DNA of 64,000 nt from Neurospora tetraspora (lineage: Eukaryota; Ascomycota; Sordariomycetes; Sordariales; Sordariaceae), in the NCBI RefSeq assembly GCF_033439725.1, contig NW_026944384.1, forward strand, positions 6,138,001-6,202,000, written 5' to 3'. This document shows, in pieces, positions 9,030 to 20,306 of the stretch (positions within the stretch are counted from its first letter, which is position 1; every line of letters starts with the position of its first letter). The notes beneath the pieces are model-generated. The model was not told the origin of the DNA. It searched no databases and saw only the letters and a list, made by a program, of their open reading frames with translations. The position numbers were made by a program, and so were the translations under genes.

Positions 9030-10592
9030 ATGCCTTGCCCATTTGACCTCCAGGCCGCCATCCAAGGCGCCGACAACGATGTGGCCGTCATCATCCCCTC
9101 CAAGCCCCAAGCGCTTACAGTCACTTATGCCGACCTGAAGCGTGAAACCGCTTCGTTCCAGAAGAAGCTGGCAGACATTGGCATCACCAAGGGCTCACCC
9201 GTGTCCATCGCCACCGTCAACTCGTACGAGTTCATCGTCTCCTTCCTGGCCGCCTCCTGGCAGCGCGGCATCGCCGCCCCTCTCAACCCTGCCTACAAGC
9301 AAGAGGAGTTCGAGTTCTACATCGAGGACGTCAAGTCCGCCATCGTCCTGGTTCCCAAGGGTGCCTACGCCGCGGGGGCTCCCGCCGTCAAGGCCGCGCA
9401 AAAGTTCAACGCCGCCATCGCCGAATCCTACTGGGACTCGTCCAAGAACGAAGTCGCTCTCGACGTCAAGGAGCTCGGCCAACTGACCGGCAAGGGCACC
9501 CAGCCCCTGTTGAAGCCAGACGCTGATGACATTGCCCTGGTCCTGCACACCAGCGGCACCACCTCCCGCCCCAAGGTCGTCCCGCTCACGCACCGCAACC
9601 TGACCCGCACCATGAAGAACATCCGCAACACGTACCAACTCACTCCCGCCGACCGGACCATGCTCGTCATGCCCTTGTTCCACGTCCACGGCCTTTTGTG
9701 CGGGCTTCTGGCCCCCTTCTTGACGGGAGGCAGCATGATCGTGCCCGCTAAATTCTCCGCCACCGATTTCTGGCCCGACTTCATTTCCCACCGCGCAAAC
9801 TGGTACACCGCCGTGCCCACCATCCACCAGATCCTGCTCAAGCACCCCGTCCCCAACCCTCTACCCAAAATCCGCTTTATCCGCTCTTGCTCCTCCCCCT
9901 TGTCGCCAACCGTCTTCCACAACCTCGAGAAAACCTTCCAGGCCCCCGTGCTCGAAGCCTACGCCATGACCGAGGCCGCGCACCAAATGACTTCCAACCC
10001 TCTCCCCTCCGTCGGCAAGCGCAAGCCCGGCACCGTCGGTGTGGGACAGGGCGTCGAAGTAGTCATCCTAGACGACAAGGATAATATCCTCCCTGACGGA
10101 CAAGAAGGCGAGATCTCCATCAAGGGCGAGAACGTGACAAAGGGGTATCTAAACAACGAAGCAGCCAACGCCTCCTCCTTCACTCGCAACGGTTACTTCC
10201 GCACGGGCGACCAGGGCAAGAAGGACGAGGACGGGTACGTCGTCATCACCGGCCGCATCAAGGAGCTAATCAACAAGGGAGGCGAGAAGATTTCTCCTAT
10301 CGAGCTGGACAACGTTTTGACCCGGCACCCGGCCGTTTCCGAGGCCGTGAGCTTTGCTATTCCGGATGAGATGTACGGGCAGGAAGTGGCGGTGGCGATT
10401 GTGTTGAAGAGCGGACAGAAGGGGGATGCGGAGGAGTTTAGGAAGTGGGTGGGTAGCAAGCTGGCCAAGTTCAAGGTGCCCAAGAAGATTTACTTTACGG
10501 ATGTGATGCCGAAGACGGCGACGGGCAAGATTCAGAGGAGGATTGTGGCGGAGGAGATGTTGAAGAAGGAGAGTAGGACTAGTAAGTTGTAG
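9030..10592 (+). CDS. PCS60: Peroxisomal oxalate/acyl-CoA synthetase, Pcs60-like
   Basis: An intronless ORF of 520 aa from the ATG at 9030; the open frame extends back to 9003 without another ATG. It is an adenylate-forming enzyme of the ANL superfamily. The P-loop LHTSGTTSRPKVVPL lies at about residues 172-186, YAMTEAAHQM at about 310, the RTGD motif (GYFRTGDQG) at about 390 and the C-terminal Lys-bearing PKTATGKIQRR at about 495. The YAMTEAAHQMTSNPLP stretch is characteristic of the Pcs60/AAE3 group, which activates oxalate to oxalyl-CoA. The protein ends in SKL, a type 1 peroxisomal targeting signal. It likely supports oxalate detoxification or peroxisomal acid activation. The exact substrate needs biochemical proof. 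Confidence 0.9.
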   Translation: MPCPFDLQAAIQGADNDVAVIIPSKPQALTVTYADLKRETASFQKKLADIGITKGSPVSIATVNSYEFIVSFLAASWQRGIAAPLNPAYKQEEFEFYIEDVKSAIVLVPKGAYAAGAPAVKAAQKFNAAIAESYWDSSKNEVALDVKELGQLTGKGTQPLLKPDADDIALVLHTSGTTSRPKVVPLTHRNLTRTMKNIRNTYQLTPADRTMLVMPLFHVHGLLCGLLAPFLTGGSMIVPAKFSATDFWPDFISHRANWYTAVPTIHQILLKHPVPNPLPKIRFIRSCSSPLSPTVFHNLEKTFQAPVLEAYAMTEAAHQMTSNPLPSVGKRKPGTVGVGQGVEVVILDDKDNILPDGQEGEISIKGENVTKGYLNNEAANASSFTRNGYFRTGDQGKKDEDGYVVITGRIKELINKGGEKISPIELDNVLTRHPAVSEAVSFAIPDEMYGQEVAVAIVLKSGQKGDAEEFRKWVGSKLAKFKVPKKIYFTDVMPKTATGKIQRRIVAEEMLKKESRTSKL

Positions 10593-11761
10593 GTTGGGGG
10601 TTGTGAGGACGAAGAGGTGGATGGGTGGATGCGGATGGGTGGATGGATGAGTGTATGTGTACTTGAAGTTCGGAGTTTCACTCACTTGATCCATAGAAGC
10701 TGCAAAGTCACTAAAGACCTTGAGCCGGATGAGACTGAGCATGTCATCGAGATACCAAACAAGCAGCTTGTTGACTTCTCCAACCTACCGAATACCATCA
10801 TGGCCTCCCACCATAATTCACATCAAGCAGTTCTTGGAGTTCCGTCAAAAACCTACAGCCAACAACTCTTGGACAACTCACACCGAGATTACAACAATCT
10901 TCCGAGTTGAACAAAGCACCATTATTAAACTACCTAAAGCAACTTACTACACAGCGAAACCCAACATTCAGATGATGCAACTGCCTTTATGAAACAACAA
11001 CCACAAATCCCAAACAAACAAACACAATGACAAGCAGCACCTTTCGATGCGCGCTAATACCCTCTTCATACTCAACTCAACTTCTCGTCAATCAGTTCAT
11101 CTCTCTCTCCCGAATCCAGGCCACGGTAAATGAGGTGGCTGGCAAACAAGCCTTCGCTGATCATCCCAACTCTTTCTTGTTTCCATCATGCCATCCATGA
11201 GCTTCATGTACTGCAGTAGCCCTGTGGGGTGACTTCAGTGCTTCACCATAAAACAATCCATAATCCACTCAGATCACCGACGATCGCCCGTTTCACCCAC
11301 CAGAGATCAACATTCCCTCGGGTCCTTAATCCAAAACCCAGGACCCGGTCCCCCAAGTGGGGCTGGTGCAAAAATGGTACCAAGTGCAGTGACATGTGAA
11401 AAGGGCAGCATATGATGTACTCACTTAACCCCCAGTGGTGATGTGTTGAGGGACGGTGGAGAGAGAGTGAGAGAGAGAGGTAATTAAGTCTAGTAGTGGT
11501 TTCTTTCTGCAAATATGGGGTCATATGATGTGTGCGCTCCATGCAGCCCAGAAAAAAACACAGGCTGCAGCAAAACTCCCAACAACAAACGACAAAGTTT
11601 TCCATCTTAGCCGAGAGAAACAACAGAGAATATGTGTGCGCGCAACAGGATGGCCCAATTAGTAACCCCATCTGATTTGCAGTAGTAATCGAGAGAAAAA
11701 CGCCCCCACATTTCCGACCCACGATACACCATTAATGTTCACAAGTCATCCTAAGCGTTCT
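10593..11761. other. Intergenic region between convergent genes
   Basis: This is 3'-flanking sequence of the acyl-CoA synthetase and of the ECM33-type gene. It has a GGAT/GGATG-rich tract at 10617-10650 and a GA-rich tract near 11455-11482. ORFs here have no recognisable motif. Confidence 0.5.
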
Positions 11762-13140
11762 TTACAGGAGGAGCTGGGCAAGGACGCCAGCAGCGGCAAG
11801 GAAGAGACCAGCGTTGACGGAAAGACCGGCAGCACCGCTGTTCTTGGTGCCAGAGGTCTTGTCAGAGCCGCTGCCGCCCGTGACACCCTCACCAGAGCCG
11901 GTCTTGCCAGAAGTATCCTGGTTGGCCTCCTTGTTGTTGGACTGGCAGTCGAAGGTACCCTCGATCTCACCGTTACCTCCTTGCGTCGTGGGAGCCATCT
12001 TGGCGAGAGTCTTGCAGTCGTTGGTGACATCGTTGGTAGAAGAGAGATCGAAAGCGCCACGGACGCTCTGGAGCTTGGGGAACTTGACCCTGCAGGAAAG
12101 ATGTCGAGTCAGTGACAATTCAGAAAAGGGGAAACAGCAGATTAAACTTACTCAGTGAAGTTACCACGGAGCTTGATGGCACCGACGACGGTGTCGAGAA
12201 CGGGGAAGTCGCCGTTGTCCGTAAGAGCAGTGTTGTTGGCAATGAGAAGACCACCGCCAATCTGAGTGAGCTTGGGGAAGGTGAGGTTCTTCATGTTCTC
12301 GTTACCGACGAATGAGATATCACCAGTCTTGGTCTGGGTGAGGTTGGGGAAGCTGAAGCTATCGAACTTGTTGTTGTCGAAGCGGGCAGAGCCGTTGACG
12401 ACCTGGAGAGAGGGGAAGCTGATCTTGGAGACATCCGCGACAGCCATGTTCATAGCCCAGATGAGGTTGGGGAAGCTGACCTCCATGTCGAGACCGTTGG
12501 CTTGGATGGTGAGGTCGCCGCTGATCGACTTGATAGCGGGCTCATACTTGGTGATGAACTGGTTGTTGTCAAGGTTCATGCTCTTGATGCTGGTGACATT
12601 GATGGCATCAATGTTGCGGAGATGGCTGTCGGAAATGGTGATCTCGTCGACCTTGTTGAGTTGAGTCATACCCATATCGGCAGCGTTGCCGATGGACTGC
12701 CAGGTGAGCTTGCTGACGGAGGTAAGCTTGAGCATGTTGATGCTGTTCAGCTGGGTCAGCTGGGTAAGACTGAACTCGCCACCAATCATCTGGAGGGTAT
12801 CGGAGCCGACGCTGTTGATGTTGGGGTTGTTCTCGATCCTGAGATCGCCAGTGATGATCTCAGGACCGCTCAACTCGAAGTCACCGGCAACATCCTTGGT
12901 AACAACGACGGAACCCTTGACAGTCCTGCAGTTAGCAAGACCGGTAGCATCGGCCTGGCTGTTGACGGTGGTGGTGCCGCCGGAGACGGTGCAGGTAGCG
13001 GTGGGCACGGCAGCCGTCTGGGCTATAAGAGGGGAAAAAGAGGTCAGTAATCGCACCGCTAAGACGTGATAGTTGAGCGTAGACATACCAGAAGCGGCGC
13101 CAATCGCCACGACGGCGGGAGCGAGGTACTTGACAAGCAT
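11762..13140 (-). CDS. ECM33: ECM33-type GPI-anchored cell-wall protein
   Basis: Three exons: 13140-13089, 13022-12152, 12089-11762; introns of 66 and 62 nt. The product is 416 aa. The N-terminus is a signal peptide (about 20 residues, split by intron 1). The body contains receptor-L/leucine-rich-like repeats with recurrent motifs such as SFPNL, FPKL and ITGDLRIENN, the hallmark of Ecm33/Sps2 proteins. A Ser/Thr/Gly-rich segment and a C-terminal hydrophobic tail (GLFLAAAGVLAQLLL) form a GPI-attachment signal. Several N-glycosylation sequons are visible (NVT, NGS, NLT, NNT). Family members reside at the plasma membrane and wall and are needed for wall integrity. The long leader (13141 to about 13900) carries CT-rich sequence, in keeping with high expression. 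Confidence 0.93.
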
Positions 13141-16100
13141 CTTGACGAGCTGATGAAGAAGAGTTAGCGATGGTGTTCAGTTGACAAATGACAACCGGTC
13201 CAATATCGCGGTCAAAGAATAAGACTGGCTGGTGTTGCGTATTGGCGATATGCGGCGGGAAAAAACGCGAATGCAGTAGTATGTCGACAAGCAGTTCGAT
13301 ATCGGATCGTGCCAGTCCAAAAAGATGTATGATCGGGTTGAGTTGAAACCAGTGCTTGGAAAACTAAAGAGGGTCGGAAGAGGTGGCCAGTCGAAAGTGC
13401 ACCCAAATCAATGACGGCAACTTGGTCGGTAGTCGGTTCCTCCACTGGTAGAGATAGTCGACCCCTATTCCTTCCTGACCAAGCCCTGAGTTCCTGGCGA
13501 TTCGGAGTGTCGGAAAGAGCAACGCATCCGGATGTTGTTCTGTGACTTCCATGTGTTGTTGTTGATATGGCAGTAGGCGGTAGGCGGTCTGGTAGGTATC
13601 GTGGATCTCGTGGTTTCTTCGTGGATCCTCCCAAGGGGCTCGTCCTCTTTCGTGTTTCAAGTTTTGGACTGGCACGACCGGGCGGTATCGTCGGGAACAG
13701 CGTTCGCGCAATTGCTGCTGCTGCTGGTGGCTCTCACAACACAATGTACTGGCTGAATGAAAAAGCGACATACCTTTGTGATTAATTTCTACTGAAGAAG
13801 GGGGAAGGGACGCGATCGAGTGCAGAGAGAACGAGTGGTGGTGTGCGAGGTTAAAAGGGCAAGAGCGACGGAGTGATGGTCGTTCTTTCGGCGGAGCCTT
13901 CAAAAAAGGTAAGAGGGTGAATGGTAAGAGTCTGTAACGAAGGACTTGAATTCAATGAGGAGAAAGAAGGATGGAAGGAGGGAAGGAAGGCAAGTTGTGG
14001 CTTGAGTAGAGGAGAAAAAGGGCACCGCGAGCAGGAGCAGGAGACGGGACGGAAGAGAAACAAAACCTGCAGAGAAGAAGGGGGTCGATCAACCAAGTTG
14101 GACCTTAGCACCGTACACGGGGGGGTGCCAGCCACGGGTGGATCGCTCATGGATCTGGCAAGGTACGCGGCCGCCTCTGCGGTCTGTCATTGGCGCGGTC
14201 TTGCCCAGGGAGGGCCGCCAGACTAGACTCTGGCCACACCACGGGCGTGCATGGTCGGCTACGCTACTGTACAGGCTGGCTAGGTACATTTGCTGGGTGG
14301 AGCCTCCTGAATGCAAAGGGAAGGCAGGGCGCATCTGACTGGTCCAGCAGCGCCCTGCCATTGCTTCATCCTGAACGCTCTTGTCAGGGGCTTCCCTTGG
14401 CTGGAGGCTTGTCCGTGTCGTGGAGTCAACCGGCGGCCTCGTCAAAGTGGAAATAAAATAAAGGCTTCGTGATGGGTGATGAGACGTCCCAAGACGGGCA
14501 AGACAGGCATGGACAAAACACTCGCTTGGCCCTGTTTACAAATATAGCAGGATCTCGGCTCTTGTTTGGTTCCATCATCCATAGAGGTATCCGTATCCAT
14601 CATGACCCTCGCTTCCCCGACTTTTGAGGTCTGGATCCCGAGTTATGGTCCTAGTTTAAATGCAAAAGCCGGCTGGCGAGATTTGTTGTTTCACCATCGG
14701 TTATGACGACGAGAAAGAGGCATCGCGCCTTTCCGCCGGTTTCCCCATCAACAAATGCCGGTGCCGAAATCCCTGGGTAAAATGGGACATCACCGCGGCC
14801 GCATGTCTGCGTGGTCAAGGCCGGTTGCGCCGATAGGATCATTTTTGTGTGAGAGTGTCTGTTTATGATACAAGAGAATTGAAGATGCCAAGCTTTTTGT
14901 TTCCGTGACGACGGGAGCTGGACAGAAGAGCATTCTGTGACAGACGCCAACGCCACTCGGGCGCGGGTTTCGGGCTTTGGGTTGCCATTTGCGATCCGTT
15001 GGTTGACACAAGTTTGCCGTTTTAGCGTTGGCATGTCCGCCCCCGGTTCCATTTCCACTTGGCCCGTCCGACATTGTGACTAGCCGTGGCGGTGTTTGGT
15101 GTTGATGTTTGGCCGTGACGCACTTGTTCGTAAGGAACTTGTGCTGTTTAATAAGCGAACAAAAAGCAACAACCACGACAACAACAAAACCTTCCTATAA
15201 CCAGTCAACAGTGTATCACCGATTCTCGCAAAAACCTGATGGTGATGCGGTCTGTCGCGGAAATACCTACACACAAGACGAACCAGAGACGGGCGATACG
15301 AAACTGTGCATGAGCTTTCTGCGCCCAAGATTGGCCAATCTTAACTTTGTTCACACCAGCACACGCAACCACTTTGCACCTGCCCCACCATGTTCGATGG
15401 GGAACCAAGCTTTTAAATTGAAATCGGTCATGGCCCCATCCGATCTCCATGCATTTGCAACGACACGTCTTGTTCGCTAACACTGTGCAGCACAGCATTG
15501 AGCATTCGTTCAATCAACAAGTTGAAGCCGCCAACCACGGGATTTACATACCTATTGGGTGGTCGGGACGCAAAAAAGACGTGAATCACGGCATGAAAAA
15601 GCAACTCGATGTTTCCCGCTTCTGGAAATCTCCAAATGGGGGTTTTGTTATTGCCGGTCATCATTTATCACATCCTGTTGAATTAACCAATTGGCACGGA
15701 CCAATTTCCAGAAGTGCCCCTTTTTCTTCGTTACGTTCACACCCCTAATTATAGAAAACAGGGGGTCCAAGTACCTACGGGGTTCCCGGTTTCTGAAGCG
15801 TTTTGCCTGGGAAAGGAGGTGCAGCGTCGTTCATCGCATGCCAATTTGTCGCCCGACGGGAATGGAAGTTACAAGCAGAACACAGACCGCCTAGCCGTAG
15901 CAACGGGAACACTTTGTCCACCATCCATCGTCATCGCCAAACAAGAGAAAAAAAAGGTTGTTGGATTCACGATAGACATGAAACTCCGATCTTACAATGT
16001 GCGCTACATACCTTACCGCTACGCCTTACGCAGCAGGCAAGCAGACGGGCAGCAGATCACACTACTGCCAAGTACCGGCAGTGCATACCACAGTAACTTT

Positions 16101-18875
16101 TGGGCAATCACTTCCATCGCATAGAACGCCAAACAGACGTCATGTCATGTCCCTGTGACGGATAAGCAGACAGGTCGGGTCTGGACGTGCGCTGTCGACT
16201 TGTCAGAGCAACCTTTCTGGCTTTTTCAACCTAAAAAAGTTCAAATGAAATCCAAGAAAGATCGCCTTCGCCTGGATCGGCCTTAAACTCAAGTCAAATC
16301 ATTCAAGCTCGTGGATATCAAGATTCAAGAAAGCGAACAAGCTTCATACTGATCAACACCAGGCTCGTTCGCTCGCTCTCGACCTCGACCGGGATAAAAG
16401 GATGATGCTCTGGCCTGTTGTGCCTGGCCAAACATCCGAGTTGATGATGATCTTCTCTCGATGACATCCTTCTCTTACGGAAACAGTTACAGCGTCCAGG
16501 CGTTGAAACGAGACGGGTAACGGGACAAGGAAAAGGGACAGGAACCATCCCGTTCTGATGTATCCCAGCATGCCAGCATCCAGCATCCCAAACAACCTTG
16601 AGGACCTCATGGTTCGTCATCTATCAAGACCATGTAATGTTTCAACGAAAAGTCGTCGTTCCCTGGGTTCCAGACCTTTTCGTCCGTTCCGTTGACTCGT
16701 TGAGCCCCCGACTCCCCGACCCTCGGGCCCTTGATGCCAAGACATATTGCTGCTTTGATGTATAAGTAAGTGGTGGTTGGTATCAGATATATAAGTTGAA
16801 GGATGAGCCTCAATCCTCAGTCGTCTCAAAAGGAGGCCCGAGACGGGTAGACCAGAAGGAGGCCTTGTGGACGGTCAAGTTCAGCTACCTGCTGCTGCTG
16901 CTGTGCAACCTACCACCCTACCCACATATTAGTATCCATGTCCATGATCTTGACAAGAAACGAACGGATTTAAGCTCGGGTGGCTACTCACTCATCAGTG
17001 GCAAGCAACTCGGTAAAACAGTTCATATGAATGGCAAATCTTCAATTTTCTTGCCCGTCGTTTGCGAGGACTCGGCTACAAACAACATCCGCGGGGTTAG
17101 GGTTGATGAAGCTAGGTCGTCGTCAAAGCACTTGCATGCAAGTATGTTGTCGTTCCTACAGCCAGCACTCACTTATATACATACATACATACATACTACA
17201 TACATCCATCGCCCGTGCTCGTACGTGCGTATACAAGTCAAAGAGGGGGTGCAAACTTTCTTTTCATCCTACCAGATGTAGGTAGGTAGGTGTTCATCTG
17301 GACATTTTTTCATCCCATCTCAACTTACATCTGTAATCCACAATTGCATCGGGAAATCTCCCAACGTCTCCGAACCAACGACGACATCCGTTCATCTCTA
17401 TCTTACCAGACAACCAGACAACCGGGCAGATCTACCCCTAGACTACACCCCAAAGGTTTGACGCTGAGAACCTCAGCATAGCCGCGCGTTGTGGTGCGTG
17501 GCCTGCGTGGCCTGCGTGGGTGCTCCAGTCTCATGCTAGGTTGATCATTGATGGCGATCAATTTACATGATGACCAATCTTTGTCCTCCTAAGAGGGCAC
17601 GAGAAGAAGAAGTGATATTCCGTTCCGCGTTTTGGATTACCAGGGGGGGGGGGGGGGGGGGGGGGGAACAAGCTCTCTGCCTCTTAATTTCAAAGAGAAG
17701 ACGTTACACGTAGAAAGATTGGACGGAGTTGAACAGTTCCAGAGAAACAAGCTCTTTCAGATGTGGCTCTTGAGTAAATATAAACATATATAGTACATAC
17801 TGAGATGACAATCCATGACGCGTTTGTCCGGTATTCTACGTCAAGTTGAAGTGATAATTGGACATCTTTCACACACACACACACATGAAAATCCCTATAG
17901 CAACCAAACACACCTCCTTCAGAAAATGCATAAAACCTCATATAACACTCAATGCATCAGTTTAAACCCGTTGAATTCGCATTCTACGAACTCACCTTCA
18001 CTAACCTTCAGCGTTGCTTCCCTAGCCCCACTACCTTACCCCAGACCAGCTGACGACTCAAGTGTCACTCACACCAACTTCAAAAGGTCGTGTAAGTGGT
18101 TGTTGTGTCCCGTCCAACTCTGCAAGCTCTGCAAGCTCTGCAAAGCCCAGGAAAAGCTCTGCAGCAACAAACGACGAAAGTTGATGGAGGCTGGAAAAGG
18201 CGACAACGAAAAAGGGCTTGATTCTGGAGTTGTCTAACGGAAGAGGAGAAACGGAAACCAGGGCAGCCTAAATACCTGGAAGGGAGTGCCGGTGAATGGG
18301 CGAGGCTAGTGAATGGCCCAGGGCACGGACTTCCAACAAAAGTGCTGACCGTAACACCCGATGAGAGTTGTGTACCTGTAATTGTTTGCTTGTGAGTGAG
18401 GTACGTAAGGTCGGTCAAGTAGGTCAAGGAGGTCAGGTCATGCTTGTTTTGTCTTGTCTCGCTTGCTGCTTGTGGTAGCTTGTGGTAGGGTGGTACGTAG
18501 ATATGCGAGGTGATACGGAGACTATGTAGGAGGCCGGTTGGGGTCATGGGTTTGGAAGGAAGGGAAGGCTGTGATTTGTCTGTACCTTCACATGTTGGGG
18601 GGTTTTGATGAAGGGACGGGTGGTGGGTGAGCGGTGGTATAGGGTAGAGAGAGTATTTGCGAGTTATATCAAGTTTCCATGATGGTAAATTCGTAGGCTC
18701 TATAGTACGGTTCAACTCGTGCCCTAACGGGTTACTAAGTCGTCATCATATCATCACTCACATCGGATACTACCGCGCCAGCAGCGAGCTCGACTCGCCT
18801 TCCTCAGGACAAAGCAAAAGCCCCATTCCTACCTATCTTCGTTTTTTTTTTCCCAACCCGTATCTCCCACCCCAA
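13141..18875. other. Long gene-poor region (~5.7 kb)
   Basis: It begins with the ECM33 leader/promoter (about 13141-14100) and ends with the 3' flank of the DNA glycosylase. No ORF in either strand shows a domain, intron-supported exon chain or RNA-gene hallmark. It holds simple repeats: ACAT units near 17178-17200, GTAG units at 17279-17292, tandem GCGTGGCCT near 17497-17518, a run of 24 G at 17643-17666, a CA run at 17870-17884 and three GCTCTGCAA units near 18120-18145. A long non-coding transcript cannot be excluded. Confidence 0.5.
17643..17666. repeat. Homopolymer run of 24 G
   Basis: Twenty-four consecutive G on the plus strand in non-coding sequence. Such runs form G-quadruplexes and are often mis-sized in assemblies, so the exact length is uncertain. 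Confidence 0.9.
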
Positions 18876-20306
18876 CTACTCCATACTACTAACATCAGTC
18901 TCCTCAACCCTCCACATATACCACATAAACAAACTCCTATAAGGCCTAAACCTCTCACTAATCTCCCTCATCTCCGCCTCACTCATATACTTCCACTTCT
19001 TATCCTTTCCGTTCCCTCCCCCATTCTTCCCATTCTTGAGTTTCTTAACATCCCTTCCCACAAACGCCGCCATCCCCCTCTGCACGCCCAAATCGCCCAG
19101 CGAAAAGACATCCATCCTCTTAAGCGCAAAGCAAGCAAACATCTCGACGGTCCAGAGCCCCAAGCCGCGAACGGCAACGAGTTTGGCGACTAGTTCCTCG
19201 TAGGGCGCCGAGGCGAGGAGGGAGGCGGATAATTCGCCCGAAACGAATTTGGCGGCGAGGCCGTGCATGTACTCGGCTTTGCGCTGGGAGAGGCCGGCGG
19301 TGCGGAGGGTGGGGAGGTCCTTGGCTAGAACCTGAGAAGGGGTTGGGAAGCGGCGTTTTGTTGGTGTTGGTGTTGGTTCGCCTTCGGCTGCTGGGTGGGC
19401 GGCATCATCTTGCCCGTTCTGACCGTCGTCCTCTTTGGCCTCCTCTTGAGAAAAAGCGGGATCGTCGAATAGAGCGACGAATTTGGCTTTTATCGACTTC
19501 GCTGCCGCCCCGCTCACTTGTTGAGAAATGATGCTGCTCACCAGACTTTCAAACGGATCGATCTGCTCTGCTAGCCCCTCGGGACTAAAGATGCGGCAGG
19601 GGTGCTTGTCGATGAGATGCTTCATGCGATGGTCGACGGCGATGAGGTGGGCGCAGGCTTTTTCGAGGATGTTTTCTGTTGTGGTGTCGTTGTCATCTTT
19701 TTTCCCGTCGGGGGCCCTAAGCTTGGATGGGGAAAGAAGGCCTTCTTCGGTATCTCTCGGTCTGATGGGACTGGAAGAGACCACTCTAGAGGTTTGAGGG
19801 GAGAGTAAAGGGGCGTTGGTCTTGGTTGGATCGGCTAGGCGGGAGACGGCGGCGGGTTTGGGCTTCTGAGCAGCGGGAGAGGAGAGGAGAGCTGCAGCGG
19901 CTGGTGTTGGGGTCGCGGGTGGTGGTGCTGCCTTCTTTGAGACTTTCCGTTTCTGCGGAGTTGAAGATAGTTGTGGTTCTGTTGTTGATGAGGGTGCCGG
20001 CTCACCCTCGTCTTCGGCGCTGACCTTCCTCTTCCGGGACTTCGGAGCAGGTGGAGGGACTATGGGAGCAGCCGCGCCGTTGGGCTGGGCTGCGGCCAGA
20101 GCACTTAACCGGGCAGATCTCCGGGTTGCCATCTTCACGGTAGGTGTTGTCAATTGGAGACAGTTGAGGGATGTGGTGAGTGTGCGACGAGTGTCGACTC
20201 GACCAGGGTGAGTTGTGAGTATCTGACAGTATTCGACTGGCTGTCTCAACCGACCCAATGCCTGACGTATGAGTCTCGATTTAACTTGACAGGGTCTCAA
20301 TTTCAT
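18876..20306 (-). CDS. MAG1: DNA-3-methyladenine glycosylase (AlkA/Mag1, HhH-GPD)
   Basis: An intronless frame with two plausible ATGs: 20306 (476 aa) and 20132 (418 aa). The shorter form begins MATRRSARL in strong context (AAGATGG) and carries a Lys/Arg-rich, nuclear-type N-terminus. The 58-residue extension of the longer form is rich in Arg and almost free of acidic residues, like a mitochondrial presequence. The catalytic half has SLVSSIISQQVSGAAA, the helix-hairpin-helix loop VRGLGLWTVEMF and FSLGDLGVQRG, whose Asp is the catalytic residue of HhH-GPD glycosylases. The enzyme excises 3-methyladenine and related alkylated bases in base excision repair. An acidic, Pro/Thr-rich insert (around residue 300) is less conserved. 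Identity is secure at family level. Confidence 0.9.
   Translation of the reverse strand: MKLRPCQVKSRLIRQALGRLRQPVEYCQILTTHPGRVDTRRTLTTSLNCLQLTTPTVKMATRRSARLSALAAAQPNGAAAPIVPPPAPKSRKRKVSAEDEGEPAPSSTTEPQLSSTPQKRKVSKKAAPPPATPTPAAAALLSSPAAQKPKPAAVSRLADPTKTNAPLLSPQTSRVVSSSPIRPRDTEEGLLSPSKLRAPDGKKDDNDTTTENILEKACAHLIAVDHRMKHLIDKHPCRIFSPEGLAEQIDPFESLVSSIISQQVSGAAAKSIKAKFVALFDDPAFSQEEAKEDDGQNGQDDAAHPAAEGEPTPTPTKRRFPTPSQVLAKDLPTLRTAGLSQRKAEYMHGLAAKFVSGELSASLLASAPYEELVAKLVAVRGLGLWTVEMFACFALKRMDVFSLGDLGVQRGMAAFVGRDVKKLKNGKNGGGNGKDKKWKYMSEAEMREISERFRPYRSLFMWYMWRVEETDVSSME

Noticed and set aside
12502-13050. Plus-strand ORF of 182 codons
   Set aside because: Antisense to exon 2 of the ECM33-type gene, whose family motifs, signal peptide and GPI tail are clear.
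13364-13903. Minus-strand 179-codon ORF upstream of ECM33
   Set aside because: It lies in the presumed long leader of ECM33, overlaps another ORF and has no motif; a leader ORF cannot be excluded but is unsupported.
14651-16124. Cluster of overlapping 60-136 codon ORFs on both strands
   Set aside because: No shared composition bias, motifs or splice-supported exon chain; consistent with random ORFs in non-coding DNA.
17643-17666. G24 run as a functional quadruplex or telomere-related signal
   Set aside because: There is no telomeric TTAGGG array nearby, and homopolymer length is assembly-prone; recorded only as a simple repeat.
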